Shown here: positions 27,565 through 38,500 of the stretch, piece after piece
Layout: each line of letters opens with the position of its first letter
Numbering within the stretch: the stretch's first letter is position 1
From: Ciceribacter thiooxidans
Lineage (GTDB): Bacteria > Pseudomonadota > Alphaproteobacteria > Rhizobiales > Rhizobiaceae
Length of the DNA: 64,000 nt
Reading direction: 5' to 3'
NCBI RefSeq assembly: GCF_014126615.1
Contig: NZ_CP059896.1
Location: 3,455,001 to 3,519,000, forward strand
The notes under the pieces: model-generated
Seen by the model: only the letters and a program-made list of their open reading frames with translations
Databases searched by the model: none
Told to the model about the DNA's origin: nothing
Translations under genes and position numbers: made by a program

Positions 27565-30141
27565 ATGTCGGTGAATAGAGATAATCCGTGCGGGCGGGGC
27601 ACGGTGCGCAGTAGTCGTATACGGCGCCTGCTCGCACGCAGTCCGAAGCTCGTGGACAGCGGTGAGACGCGTGGGGTCGCCCTGCTGCAATGGCGGAGAG
27701 CCTATCTCGCAGGCACGATGCTTGCCGGCATGCTCCTGCCGGCGATCGCAAAGGCGGAAGCGGTTCCCGGCCAGACGCAACGACTCTTCACATCCGTCGA
27801 AATGGTCGGTTTTTCGCTTGTCATCGGCATCCTCTCCGCCGCGCTGCTGTCGGCGGTTTGGCTCATCCGCCAGCGTGGCGCGCTCGAGGCTGAAAGTCAT
27901 GAGATGCGCTCTGCGCTCTCCGACGCGAAGCAACGAATTTCCCGCTACCAGGCAATCATCGCGGACAAGAACAGACGCATCGTCATCTGGGACGGCAACG
28001 ACCGCAAACCTGAATTCCTCGGCCAGCTCCCCGGCGAAACGGGTGCTCCACAGGCAGACAACGAATTTCTGGCTTTCGGTCGCTGGCTCAAGCCATCCTC
28101 CGCCGGCGAACTGGACAAGGCGATAGAGCGGCTGCGTTTCGATGCCCAGTCCTTCGACCTGATCGTCGAAACGACGCGTCAGGAAGTGATAGAAGTGCAA
28201 GGACGGCTGTCAGGCGGTCGGGCCTTTGCACGGTTCGTAGCCCTCAACAATCTCCGCGCCGAGCTCGCGGAGCTAAAGATCGAACGATCCCGATTGAAAG
28301 CCTCCATCGCGACCTTCGAAGCACTTCTCGACGCGATCGAGCAGCCGGTCTGGCAGCGCGATGCGGAAGGACGACTGGTCTGGGTCAACCAAGCCTACTC
28401 CGAGGCGGTGGAAGCCAGCTCGCCCACCCAGGCAATCGACGAGGCCCGGGAGATCCTGGGGACTGTCTCCCGGGAAAGGATTCGAGCGACATCGACGCCC
28501 GAATCACCGTTCCACGAGAAGGTCTCCACTGTCGTGCGCGGCAATCGGACCTTCTTCGACGTCGTTGATGCAAGAAGCCCGTCGGGTTCCGGCGGCATGG
28601 CAATCGACATCTCGCAAGCTGAAGCATTGCGCGAAGAGCTTGTTCGTACCCTCAAAAGCCACGCCGACACGTTGGACCACCTGGCCACGCCGGTGGCAAT
28701 CTTCGATGGGGACCGCCGGCTCCAGTTCTACAACCAGGCCTTCGCCCAATTGTGGCAGCTCGACACACCGTTCCTTGAAGCGCGTCCGGACAACAGCGAA
28801 TTTCTTGATCGGCTGCGAGCGGCAAAGAAGCTGCCTGAGCAACTCAACTGGAAGAATTGGAAGGAAAACGCCCTTTCCGTCTACCGGTCCTTCGAGACAC
28901 AGACCGATCTTTGGCACCTTCCAAACGGTCAAATCCTGCGCGTCATCGCCTCGGCGCATCCACAAGGCGGTGCAACCTGGGTTTTTGAAAACCTCACGGA
29001 CCAGGTGGACCTCGAGACCCGCTACAACACGCTGGTGCGTGTGCAGGGCGAGACAATCGATCACCTCTCCGAAGGTGTTGCGGTCTTCGGTCCCGACGGG
29101 CGCATTCAGCTCTCCAACCCGGCCTTCCGCGCGCTCTGGGGCATCACCGAGGCGGAAGCCGCGCCGGGAACCCATATCCGCAGCATCGAGGCGGCCTGTG
29201 CACCGTCCTACGACAAGCCGGACGGATGGAAGGCGTTCAGCAAGATGATCACGAGCTTCGACGACGAGCGTCCGTCGAGCCAGGGAACCCTCGAGCTTTA
29301 TTCAGGCCTTGTGCTCGATTTCGCGGTGACGCCGCTTCCGAACGCACAGACCATGCTGACCTTTGTGAACATGACCGACAGCGTGCGTGCAGAACGCGCC
29401 CTGAAGGAAAAGAACGAAGCCCTGCTGAAAGCGGACGAACTCAAGAACGAGTTCGTGCAGCATGTCTCCTATGAGCTGCGCTCCCCGCTTACCAACATCA
29501 TCGGCTTTACCGACCTGCTCAAAACGCCGGTCGTCGGACCTCTGAACGAACGTCAGGCGGAATATATAGATCATATCTCGACCTCGTCGGCCGTCTTGCT
29601 GACGATCGTCAACGACATTCTCGATCTGGCAACGGTCGACGCGGGCATCATGCGGCTCGAATATGCCGAGATCGATCTGAACGACCTTCTCGATGACGTA
29701 TCGATGCAGATGACCGACAGGCTGCAGGAAAATAACGTCGCACTGGACATCAACGCGTCGGCTCATCTCGGACAGATCGTTGCGGATCCGCAGCGACTGA
29801 AACAGATCCTGGTCAAGCTTTTGACCAATGCAGTCAACTTCTCGCCGGAAGGCGCCATCGTCAATCTCAGATGCTGGCGCGAGGGCACTGACTTCGTCTT
29901 CGACGTAACCGACCGCGGTTGCGGCATTCCTCAGGACGTCCTTGCCACGGTCTTCGACCGTTTCTCATCGAACGGCAAGGGCGGCAAGCGTACCGGTGCG
30001 GGCCTCGGACTTTCGATCGTCGAAAGCTTCGTCAGCCTGCACAACGGCACAGTCTCCATCGACAGCGATCCCGGTCGCGGCACCACGGTCCACTGTCAAA
30101 TCCCGTCGGCTGCCGTCCCGCAATCCGTTGCCGCAGAATGA
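27565..30141 (+). CDS. divL: DivL-like PAS-containing histidine kinase homologue with Tyr in place of His
   Basis: An 858-residue membrane-linked kinase homologue. Hydrophobic segments are at residues ~46-65 and ~76-98. A coiled stretch and about three PAS-like regions follow (~260-350, 370-480, 490-600). The HisKA region reads HVSYELRSPLTNIIGF, with Tyr636 where SHELR kinases have the phospho-acceptor His. This is the hallmark of DivL, the cell-polarity factor that modulates CckA and so CtrA in alphaproteobacteria. The ATPase domain looks intact (LLTNAVNFSP, DRGCGIPQD, GAGLGLSIVES). It overlaps the TsaE fusion gene by four bases, an arrangement common in rhizobia. Confidence 0.9.
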   Translation: MSVNRDNPCGRGTVRSSRIRRLLARSPKLVDSGETRGVALLQWRRAYLAGTMLAGMLLPAIAKAEAVPGQTQRLFTSVEMVGFSLVIGILSAALLSAVWLIRQRGALEAESHEMRSALSDAKQRISRYQAIIADKNRRIVIWDGNDRKPEFLGQLPGETGAPQADNEFLAFGRWLKPSSAGELDKAIERLRFDAQSFDLIVETTRQEVIEVQGRLSGGRAFARFVALNNLRAELAELKIERSRLKASIATFEALLDAIEQPVWQRDAEGRLVWVNQAYSEAVEASSPTQAIDEAREILGTVSRERIRATSTPESPFHEKVSTVVRGNRTFFDVVDARSPSGSGGMAIDISQAEALREELVRTLKSHADTLDHLATPVAIFDGDRRLQFYNQAFAQLWQLDTPFLEARPDNSEFLDRLRAAKKLPEQLNWKNWKENALSVYRSFETQTDLWHLPNGQILRVIASAHPQGGATWVFENLTDQVDLETRYNTLVRVQGETIDHLSEGVAVFGPDGRIQLSNPAFRALWGITEAEAAPGTHIRSIEAACAPSYDKPDGWKAFSKMITSFDDERPSSQGTLELYSGLVLDFAVTPLPNAQTMLTFVNMTDSVRAERALKEKNEALLKADELKNEFVQHVSYELRSPLTNIIGFTDLLKTPVVGPLNERQAEYIDHISTSSAVLLTIVNDILDLATVDAGIMRLEYAEIDLNDLLDDVSMQMTDRLQENNVALDINASAHLGQIVADPQRLKQILVKLLTNAVNFSPEGAIVNLRCWREGTDFVFDVTDRGCGIPQDVLATVFDRFSSNGKGGKRTGAGLGLSIVESFVSLHNGTVSIDSDPGRGTTVHCQIPSAAVPQSVAAE

Positions 30142-31655
30142 GTTCGAACAGCCTCACACTCTTTCTAGCTGCAGAGGACGAGACGCGTCGTCTCGGCGAA
30201 GATCTTGCGCTTGCCGTCACGACCGGAGATTGCCTTGCACTTTCCGGTGATCTGGGCGCAGGCAAGTCCACGCTGGCGCGCGCGCTCTTGCGTGCAATAG
30301 CCGATGACGACAGCCTCGAGGTACCGAGCCCGACGTTTACTCTCGTTCAGAACTACGACCTTCGGCTCCCGCTTGCTCACTTCGATCTCTATCGCCTGAG
30401 CGACGAAATGGAATTGGAGGAGATCGGTTTCAGCGATGCACTCGATACCGGCGTCTGTCTCGTCGAGTGGCCGGAGAAGGCCGGACACGCACTGCCGGCG
30501 GACCGCATCGATATCCAGCTTGATTTCGAGAGAGGCGGGCGCCGCGTAACCATTTCCGCCTCACCCCAGCGGCTCCAACGGATCGAGCGTAAGCTGGCCA
30601 TTCGCCACTTCCTTGATGGGCGCGGCTATCGCGGATCTACCCGCCGCCACTTGATTGGTGACGCCTCCACCAGGGCGTATGAATATCTCTATACGACCAA
30701 GGGCGATCGCCTGGTCCTCATGGACGCGCCGCGACGACCAAACGGCCCTCCCATTCGCGATGGAAAGCCTTACTCGCAGATTGTCCATCTTGCGGAGGAC
30801 GTTTATCCGTTCGTCGCCATCGCCACGAGCCTGCGAGAGCGCGGCTTCAGCGCGCCACAGATCGTGGAAAGTGACTGTGAAGCAGGGATTCTGCTTCTCG
30901 AAGACCTTGGTGCGGAAACCATCCTCGACGAGAATGGAAAGCCGCTTCCCGAACGTTACCGCGCCGCCGTCGCCTGCCTTGCACAGATGCACGACACCAC
31001 CTTCGACCGCTATATTTCGCTGCCGGGCGGTCACGTCCATTACGTGCCGGACTATGACAGGACGGCGATGAAGATGGAGGTCGAACTCCTGATCGACTGG
31101 CACCTCCCCTGGAAGCGAAACGGCACCCCTGCCACCGCTTCGGAGCGTGCCGAATACCTGGCGATCTGGGACAGACTGATCGACGAGCTCGACGACGCCG
31201 AAAAGACGCTGGTCCTGCGGGACTTTCATTCACCAAATATCCTGTGGCGTGCCGGCGAAGAGGGTATACGACGCGTCGGACTCATCGATTTCCAGGATGC
31301 AATGATCGGGCCTTCGGCTTACGACGTGGTTTCCATCGTGCAAGACGCACGCGTTACCGTCGAACGTGATCTCGCCGACGAGTTGACAAAAGAATACGTA
31401 AAGTTGCGGCAAGCCCGGGGCCTGTTTGACGAGAATGCGTTCCGCAAGGCGTGGTCGATCATGTCCGCGCAAAGAGCCTGCAAGCTTGCGGGTCTTTGGG
31501 TGCGGCTGCTTCAGCGTGATAAAAAGCCCGGCTACATCAAGCACATGCCGCGGACGCTGTGGTATCTTGGCATCGCGTTCGAGCATCCGGTCCTTGCCCC
31601 TTTACGAGAATGGTGCGTAAAGGCTGGGATTGAGACAGCCGAATCAGCTCAGTAA
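30138..31655 (+). CDS. tsaE: Fusion: TsaE (tRNA t6A ATPase) with aminoglycoside-phosphotransferase-like sugar kinase (AmgK-like)
   Basis: A 505-residue two-domain protein. Residues ~1-150 are TsaE, the ATPase of the threonylcarbamoyl-A37 tRNA complex, with P-loop SGDLGAGKSTLARALL, VPSPTFTLVQNY, and HFDLYRL. From ~160 onward is an APH-fold kinase: IGDASTRAYEYL, LLLEDLG, catalytic VLRDFHSPNILW, and metal-binding VGLIDFQDAMIGP. The kinase resembles AmgK, which phosphorylates MurNAc or GlcNAc at the anomeric position. The MurU-like gene six bases downstream fits this. The fusion is widespread in rhizobia rather than an artefact. Start ATG 30138 overlaps the divL stop. Confidence 0.9.
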   Translation: MSSNSLTLFLAAEDETRRLGEDLALAVTTGDCLALSGDLGAGKSTLARALLRAIADDDSLEVPSPTFTLVQNYDLRLPLAHFDLYRLSDEMELEEIGFSDALDTGVCLVEWPEKAGHALPADRIDIQLDFERGGRRVTISASPQRLQRIERKLAIRHFLDGRGYRGSTRRHLIGDASTRAYEYLYTTKGDRLVLMDAPRRPNGPPIRDGKPYSQIVHLAEDVYPFVAIATSLRERGFSAPQIVESDCEAGILLLEDLGAETILDENGKPLPERYRAAVACLAQMHDTTFDRYISLPGGHVHYVPDYDRTAMKMEVELLIDWHLPWKRNGTPATASERAEYLAIWDRLIDELDDAEKTLVLRDFHSPNILWRAGEEGIRRVGLIDFQDAMIGPSAYDVVSIVQDARVTVERDLADELTKEYVKLRQARGLFDENAFRKAWSIMSAQRACKLAGLWVRLLQRDKKPGYIKHMPRTLWYLGIAFEHPVLAPLREWCVKAGIETAESAQ

Positions 31656-31660
31656 GACGA

Positions 31661-32386
31661 ATGAAGATCACTGACGCAATGGTGCTTGCTGCCGGACTCG
31701 GGACCCGGTTGCGACCTGTCACCGACACCATTCCCAAACCGCTCGTGAAGGTAGCCGGGAAGGCGATGATAGAGTACGCGCTCGACCTGCTTGCCGACGC
31801 CGGCGTGGAGCGCGTGGTGGTGAATGTCCACCACCACGCCGAACAGATGATCGACTATCTGGAAAGCTATCCACGGCTGCAAGTCATCGTCTCCGACGAA
31901 CGGGAAGCGTTGATGAACTCAGGCGGCGGGCTCGCCAAGGGCCTGCGCCTCCTTGGCGACGCGACGGTCTTCGTCATGAATGCGGATCTGTTCTGGATCG
32001 GTGACAAACGCAACCACGGGAGCAATCTCGAGCGGCTCGCCAGCTTCTTTGATCCCGCACGCATGGATATGGCGCTTCTTTGCGCTGATCCCGATCACAC
32101 GAGCGGCCACAACGGCAAGAACGACTTCAATCTCGATGAGCAAGGACACTTGACGCGTTACCAGCCGGGAGATGCGCGTCCCGTCGTCTATGCCGGCGCG
32201 CTCGTCATGAACCCGTCTCTCCTGGCCGATGCTCCGCCCGATGCCTTCAACCTCAACATCTATTTCGACCGTGCCATCGCCAAAGGTCGCCTCTTCGGGC
32301 TAACATTGAACGGACACTGGATAACGGTAGGAACCCCGGAGGCGATCGGCGAAGCTGAAGACGCGATCCGGAGCCTGCAAAATTAG
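31661..32386 (+). CDS. murU: Nucleotidyltransferase, MurU-like (N-acetylmuramate-1-phosphate uridylyltransferase)
   Basis: A 241-residue sugar-nucleotide pyrophosphorylase domain. It has AMVLAAGLGTRLRPVTDTIPKPL (G-x-G-T-R-x-R-P plus PKP), NVHHHAEQMIDYL, NSGGGLAKGL, the metal-binding FVMNADLFW and WITVGTPEAIGEA. Its position directly after an AmgK-like kinase suggests the AmgK-MurU peptidoglycan-recycling route to UDP-MurNAc. The exact substrate is inferred from this pairing. It starts five bases after the stop of the fusion gene. Confidence 0.82.
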   Translation: MKITDAMVLAAGLGTRLRPVTDTIPKPLVKVAGKAMIEYALDLLADAGVERVVVNVHHHAEQMIDYLESYPRLQVIVSDEREALMNSGGGLAKGLRLLGDATVFVMNADLFWIGDKRNHGSNLERLASFFDPARMDMALLCADPDHTSGHNGKNDFNLDEQGHLTRYQPGDARPVVYAGALVMNPSLLADAPPDAFNLNIYFDRAIAKGRLFGLTLNGHWITVGTPEAIGEAEDAIRSLQN

Positions 32387-32396
32387 GGTTTGTGTA

Positions 32397-35300
32397 ATGG
32401 CGAGGGCGTTTGAGCCGCGCGTTCTGACGATCCCGCCGGGCCTGCCTTTCCTCAAGGTGCTCGCGCGAAAGCTCATCGACGGAGAACTTGCACCCGGCTA
32501 CAAATACGACCCCGTCGATCCTCTGTCGCTCGCAAAGGTCACGGTCCTCGTCCCCACCCGACGTGCGGCACGTGTATTGCGGTCGGAATTCGTCGATCTT
32601 CTCGGTGGCCGATCAGCGATTCTTCCCGTGATTCGCCCGCTGGGTGAAATGGACGAAGACGGTGGCTTCTTCGAAGTGGACAATCCTGTCGCCTTCGATC
32701 TCGCGCCGCCGGTCAACGGAACGGTCATGCTGCTGGAGCTCTCGCGCCTCGTTCTCGCCTGGCGCAACCAGTTGCCGGAAATAGTCCGTAACATTCACTC
32801 CGATACACCCTTGGTGGCGCCGGCGAGTCCGGCCGACGCGATCTGGCTCGCCCGTGCCCTGACCGAACTCATCGAGGCCATCGAGACCGAGGAACGGGAT
32901 TGGTCCGACCTCGAAAAACTCGACAAGGAGGATTTCGCGTCATGGTGGCAGCTCACGCTCGCCTTTCTGCGGGTTGCTACGACCTTCTGGCCGGCGCGCC
33001 TGGAGGAGCTCCGGCGCTCGTCTCCACACGGACATCGAAACGCACTTCTCCGCAGCGAGGCAGTACGCTTGGCAGACGCCGCAGAGGGACCGATCATCGT
33101 CGCCGGTTCGACCGGCTCGATTCCCGCCGCTGCCGATCTCATTGCCACCGTCGCCCGCCTGCCGCAAGGCGCAGTCGTACTGCCTGGTCTCGACCTCTCC
33201 ATGCCGGAAGCGGACTGGAAGAACGTGGGAATAGAAGACTCCAAGCACACTCTGCAGGATCCCGCAGGTCGGAGCCACCCACAGTATGGCCTGAGCAGAT
33301 TGCTTCGGCATTTGCAGATCACCCGGTCGGACGTGACCGAACTCGCGGCTGCCCCGCCTGTACTCGCAGACCGCGCGGAAGTCCTTTCACGCGCCATGGC
33401 GCCCGCCTCCGCAACCGCCAATTGGAACGCGTGGCACTCCGAGTTCGGCCTTGACCGCATCCGAAAGGCTTTTGGTGAGGTCGCACTCATTGAAGCTGCG
33501 AATGAACGAGAGGAAGCCACAGCGATCGCCATCGCCCTCCGGCTCGCTTTGGAGAAACCCGGCGCCGACGGAGACAGTAAGGCTGCCCTCATCACGCCCG
33601 ATCGCAATCTTGCGCGGCGCGTTGCGGCGGAACTCGCCCGCTTCGGAATTATCGCCGATGATTCCGCCGGAACACCGCTCAGCGCGACGCCACAAGGTAC
33701 ACTGACACAGCTGCTGCTGGAGGCTACGTTACGCCCCGGCGATCCGGTTCCAGTCGTATCTCTGCTCAAGCATCCCCTCGCCCGCTTTGGATTCGAACAG
33801 GACGGATACGACGAAGCAATCCAGGCGCTGGAGATGATAGCGCTGCGCGGCGGAACGCACGGCATCGATATCACGAGCCTGCAGCCGCTTTTCGACACCC
33901 GTTGCGAGGAACAGAAGGTTGACCGTCATCCGCCGCAGTGGCGGCTCTCACTGACCAAAACCGCGGTCGACGCAGCGCGGGATCTTGCCGCGGCGATCGG
34001 CACCGCGGTCGAGCCGCTCGCGAGCATGCTGGTGCGTCGGGATGGACATAACAGTCTTTCGGCCAAAGCCGGTCTCGCGGAATGGGCGCGACGGACCGGG
34101 CAGTCTCTGGAAGCCGTCTGCCGCGGACCGGACGGCGACCTTGCCCCGCTCTGGAGCGAGGAAGCCGGTGACAAGCTGGCGAGCCTTCTTGGTGAGATCA
34201 TGGAGGCAGACGGTCAGATCGAGGCAGACGGACCACAATGGATCGACATCATGACTGCGCTTGCCGCGGGCGAAGCCGTCAAGCCGAAGGCGCTAAGGCA
34301 CCCGCGTGTCTTCATATTCGGCACGCTCGAGGCTCGTCTCCAGAGTGTCGATATGCTGGTGCTCGGAAGTCTCAACGAAGGCTCCTGGCCGGGGCAGACC
34401 ACAAACAATCCGTTTCTGTCACGCGTGATGAAGGCGGAAATCGGACTTGAGCCACCGGAACGACGTATCGGTCAGCTCGCTCACGACTTCGAAATGGCGA
34501 ACGGAACACGGAACATCATCTATTCGCGCTCCCTGCGTCAGGGCTCGGCCCCGACCGTCGCCTCTCGTTGGCTGCAGCGGCTTCTGGCGCTCGGCGGACC
34601 TGCCTTGGCGCGCGACTTGAAAGAACGCGGCGACCAGTATCGGCGCTTCACCGATTTGATCGATCGCGGCAGCGAGCAACAGCCCGCGCAAAGGCCAGCT
34701 CCGAAGCCGCCCGCCGAACTGCAACCAAAAAGCTTCTCCTTTTCCGAAGTCGGACGTCTGCGGCGTGATCCATATGCGATCTACGGACGGCGGATATTGA
34801 GGCTCGATCCCCTCAAGCCGTTCAACACCGATCCCGGTGCCGCCGAAAGGGGAACGCTCTATCACCGTATCCTGGAGTGTTTCGTTCGCGAAGAGCATTC
34901 ACCGAATGCCAAGGAAGCGCTGCAGGCCATGCTGGCCATCGCCGACCGTTGTTTCGACGCCGAAAACCTGCCGGTTCACGTCGACGTCGTCTGGCGGCAG
35001 CGTTTCCGAGAAATCGCGCGTTCATATCTTGCCTGGGATGCGGCGCGGCGTCCTTCGATACGCCGCATTCTCACGGAGGTTCCCGCCGGAGTCGAACTTC
35101 CGGCAGCGGGTATACGTCTGACCGGCATCGCCGACCGCCTAGACCTAAAGACAAGCGGCGGCGTCGATATCATCGACTACAAGACAGGGCTAAGCCCCAG
35201 CGTACAGCAAGCCCGCAGCCTTCTCGATCCCCAGCTTGCGCTCGAGGCGGCGGCGCTCATGACCGGCGGCTTCCGTCAGGTCGGCCCGCTGTCCCCCGAA

Positions 35301-35585
35301 AACCTTGTCTATGTACGGCTGCGGCCGGGGGAACGTTTCCGTGCAGACGTCGTCAATAACGAGGAGAACGGGCGAGGAGACAACAAGAAGTCCGCCACAG
35401 AACTCGCTGAACAGGCGCTCGGTGAGCTGACCCGGCTGGTGAGCTTGCTGCGTTCAGGCGAACGGGGCTTCGTTTCCCGTCTCATCCCCGCCCAGCAAAA
35501 TGACTTTGGCGGAGAGTACGACCATCTTGCGCGGGTGGCGGAATGGTCGACGGCAGAGGGGGAGGAATCGTCCAATGACGAATGA
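32397..35585 (+). CDS. addB: Double-strand break repair protein AddB
   Basis: A 1062-residue subunit of the AddAB helicase-nuclease, which processes double-strand ends for RecA. The N-terminal half is an inactivated helicase-like core with VLVPTRRAARVLRSEF. The C-terminal RecB-type nuclease shows GTLYHRILECFV, GIADRLDLKTSG and VDIIDYKTGLSPS (D...DxK). The long mid-region block LGSLNEGSWPGQTTNNPFLSR is typical of alphaproteobacterial AddB. The stop overlaps the addA start by 11 bases. Confidence 0.97.
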   Translation: MARAFEPRVLTIPPGLPFLKVLARKLIDGELAPGYKYDPVDPLSLAKVTVLVPTRRAARVLRSEFVDLLGGRSAILPVIRPLGEMDEDGGFFEVDNPVAFDLAPPVNGTVMLLELSRLVLAWRNQLPEIVRNIHSDTPLVAPASPADAIWLARALTELIEAIETEERDWSDLEKLDKEDFASWWQLTLAFLRVATTFWPARLEELRRSSPHGHRNALLRSEAVRLADAAEGPIIVAGSTGSIPAAADLIATVARLPQGAVVLPGLDLSMPEADWKNVGIEDSKHTLQDPAGRSHPQYGLSRLLRHLQITRSDVTELAAAPPVLADRAEVLSRAMAPASATANWNAWHSEFGLDRIRKAFGEVALIEAANEREEATAIAIALRLALEKPGADGDSKAALITPDRNLARRVAAELARFGIIADDSAGTPLSATPQGTLTQLLLEATLRPGDPVPVVSLLKHPLARFGFEQDGYDEAIQALEMIALRGGTHGIDITSLQPLFDTRCEEQKVDRHPPQWRLSLTKTAVDAARDLAAAIGTAVEPLASMLVRRDGHNSLSAKAGLAEWARRTGQSLEAVCRGPDGDLAPLWSEEAGDKLASLLGEIMEADGQIEADGPQWIDIMTALAAGEAVKPKALRHPRVFIFGTLEARLQSVDMLVLGSLNEGSWPGQTTNNPFLSRVMKAEIGLEPPERRIGQLAHDFEMANGTRNIIYSRSLRQGSAPTVASRWLQRLLALGGPALARDLKERGDQYRRFTDLIDRGSEQQPAQRPAPKPPAELQPKSFSFSEVGRLRRDPYAIYGRRILRLDPLKPFNTDPGAAERGTLYHRILECFVREEHSPNAKEALQAMLAIADRCFDAENLPVHVDVVWRQRFREIARSYLAWDAARRPSIRRILTEVPAGVELPAAGIRLTGIADRLDLKTSGGVDIIDYKTGLSPSVQQARSLLDPQLALEAAALMTGGFRQVGPLSPENLVYVRLRPGERFRADVVNNEENGRGDNKKSATELAEQALGELTRLVSLLRSGERGFVSRLIPAQQNDFGGEYDHLARVAEWSTAEGEESSNDE

Positions 35586-38500
35586 ACCCACCGATCTGCC
35601 TGCGGGTGATGATCCGTTTGTCTGGATCAACTGGACAACGGCACAGCAGGCACTTGCGTCCGATCCCGCCCGCTCGGCCTGGGTTTCGGCCAATGCCGGA
35701 TCAGGAAAGACCCACGTACTGACACAAAGGGTCGTTCGGCTTTTGCTGGCCGGCGCGAGACCTGCATCCATTCTCTGCCTTACTTATACCAAAGCCGCTG
35801 CGTCCGAGATGTCGAACCGTGTGTTCGAGAGGCTCGCCGAATGGGCAACGCTTCCTGACGACGATCTCGCCACTCGCATTGGCGAAATCGAAGGCGAGGC
35901 TCCCGATCGACCAAAGTTGTTGCAGGCACGTCAACTCTTCGCACGCGCACTGGAGACGCCCGGCGGACTAAAGATTCAGACGATCCATGCCTTCTGCGAA
36001 GCCCTGCTGCATCAATTCCCGCTCGAAGCCAACGTAGCCGGACACTTCTCTGTCCTCGACGACAGGGCGGCAGCTGCGGTACTCGCCGACGCCCGGCGGA
36101 GTTTGCTGACCGCGACCTCGACAGAGGAAGATCCGGAACTTGCCGACGCGTTCTCGCGTATCCTCAGCATTTCAGACGAGAGCGGGCTGGAGGCCCTACT
36201 CGGCGAAATCGTTGCAAACCGCCACGCGATCCGTCGCTTCCTTTCGGCCTCACACCGGCTGGGCGGACCGGACCTCACTCTCCGTCGGGGCCTGGAGTTG
36301 GAACCAGAGGCGACGGAGGCCACACTTACTTCCTGCTTCTGGCCGCTCCCGGAGCTTTCGGGTGCGACGCTCTCCGAATATCTGTTGCTTGCAAGAGACA
36401 AGGGTGGCGAACGTGCTCGCGAGATCGCCGATGCTCTTGCCGCCGCTTCTCTGGAAGCGGACGGCCTCCTCCGTATCAAGCATCTCGAAAAGGCATTCTA
36501 CACCTCAACCGGAAGCCCGCGTGCCGACAGTACACTCTGCACCGCAGCCATGACAAAAGCGATGCCTGATCTCCGCGAGCGGCTCGTTTCCGCCCGTGAT
36601 CATGTTGCTGCCTGTCATGCGCGCCTCTCCACCTTCCGGATGTATGAGGCAACCAAAGCCGCGCTAACGCTCGCGAAACGGCTCGATCGCGATTATGAAC
36701 ACCTTAAGAAAGCACGCAGTCAGCTCGATTTCGAAGACCTGATCGAGCGCACGGCCAGCCTTCTCACCCGTGGAGATGTCGGCCCGTGGGTTCATTACAA
36801 GCTCGATCAGGGAATTGACCATATCCTTGTCGACGAGGCACAGGATACAAGCCCCATACAGTGGGCAGTGATCCGATCGCTGCGGGAAGATTTTTTCTCC
36901 GGCCTCGGAGCGAAGGCACTGAGCCGCACGTTCTTTGCCGTAGGGGACGAAAAACAGTCCATCTACTCGTTTCAGGGAGCACGCCCCGAACGCTTTTCCG
37001 AAGAGGCGACCGTTGCTGCCCGGCTCGTGTCGTCCAGCGGCGAGCGCTTCAGTGCTGTCCGCCTCCCTCTTTCGTTTCGTTCGACGTCGGCGGTGCTCTC
37101 GGCGGTCGACCAGGTGTTTTCTGTCGACGAGAACGCCCGCGGCCTCAGCGCCTTGAACGAGTCGGTCGTCCATATGTCCAGCCGCACCGGCCACCCGGGT
37201 GCCGTCGACCTATGGGAAGTGATCGCTCCCGAGATCAATGAGACAAGCGACGACTGGACAGCGCCCTTCGATGCCACGCCCGAGAGTGCGCCCTCTGCTG
37301 TGCTGGCTCGCCGCATCGCTTACCGGATCGAGCAAATGGTCGGCCGCGAGACAATCATTGAAAAGGGAGTCGAGCGGCCGATCCGGCCAGGCGACATCCT
37401 GGTGTTGGTTCGCAAGCGGGATTCCTTCGTCAATGCACTCACCCGTGCACTCAAGCGGCGAGACAATATTCCGGTCGCGGGCGCCGACCGATTGCGCCTG
37501 ACCGGGCATATCGCCGTGCAGGATCTGCTTGCGCTCGGCCGTTTCGTCCTGCTGCCAAACGACGACCTTTCGCTCGCAGCGCTGTTGAAAAGTCCCCTCT
37601 TCGATCTGAGTGAAGAAGACCTGTTCGAACTCGCTGCAACGCGTCCACCCGAAAGCAGCGTCTGGTCTGCTTTGCAGAGGCACGCGGACGACGACAGCGG
37701 CAAGTGGCGCTCGGCCGCCGACCGACTTGCGAGGTGTATTTCGCTGTCACGGAACCTGTCTGTCCACGATTTCTATGCACGCATCCTCGGCTCCGAAGGC
37801 GGCAGACGCGCCTTCCTTGCACGTCTCGGAAGCGAGGTTACCGACATCCTCGACGAGTTCCTCAACTCCTCGCTGACATTCGAAACGGCCGGGCTTCCGG
37901 GTCTGCAGTCGTTCGTCTCGGCACTCGAAACGGAGGCGCCGGAGGTCAAGCGTGAGCATGACAAGGATCGGGACGAAGTGCGGATCATGACAGTTCACGC
38001 TTCGAAAGGCCTTGAAGCGCCCGTGGTCTTCCTCGTGGACGGCGGATCGAAGGCATTCAATCACACGCACGTGTCGAAGCTCCGCCTCGTCGAGGCAGGC
38101 ATGGAGGCACCGCTTCCGGCGTGGGTCCCGGTCAAGTCCCTGGAGAACCCAGTAATCGCTGCCGACACCGAGCGCCTGAGACGGCTGGCTGAAGAGGAGT
38201 ACCGTCGACTCCTATATGTGGCGATGACGCGGGCCGCAGATCGACTGTTCGTATGCGGCTACCGTGGCAAGCAGGAGCCGAAGGATACCTGGCATCAGAT
38301 GATCTCCGAGGCGCTGGGACGCTCCGACGACTACTGCACAGAAGCCCGGTTCGAAGGCCCAGAAGGAAAATGGAGCGGGTTGGAATGGCGCCTGCCGACG
38401 CCTCCCAGAGCGTTCGACCTTCATCAACAAAGCGAGAGCGAACGTCCTGACGTGTCACTTCCCGACGCATTGTTTCGGCCGTTGCCGCCGGGACCTCATC

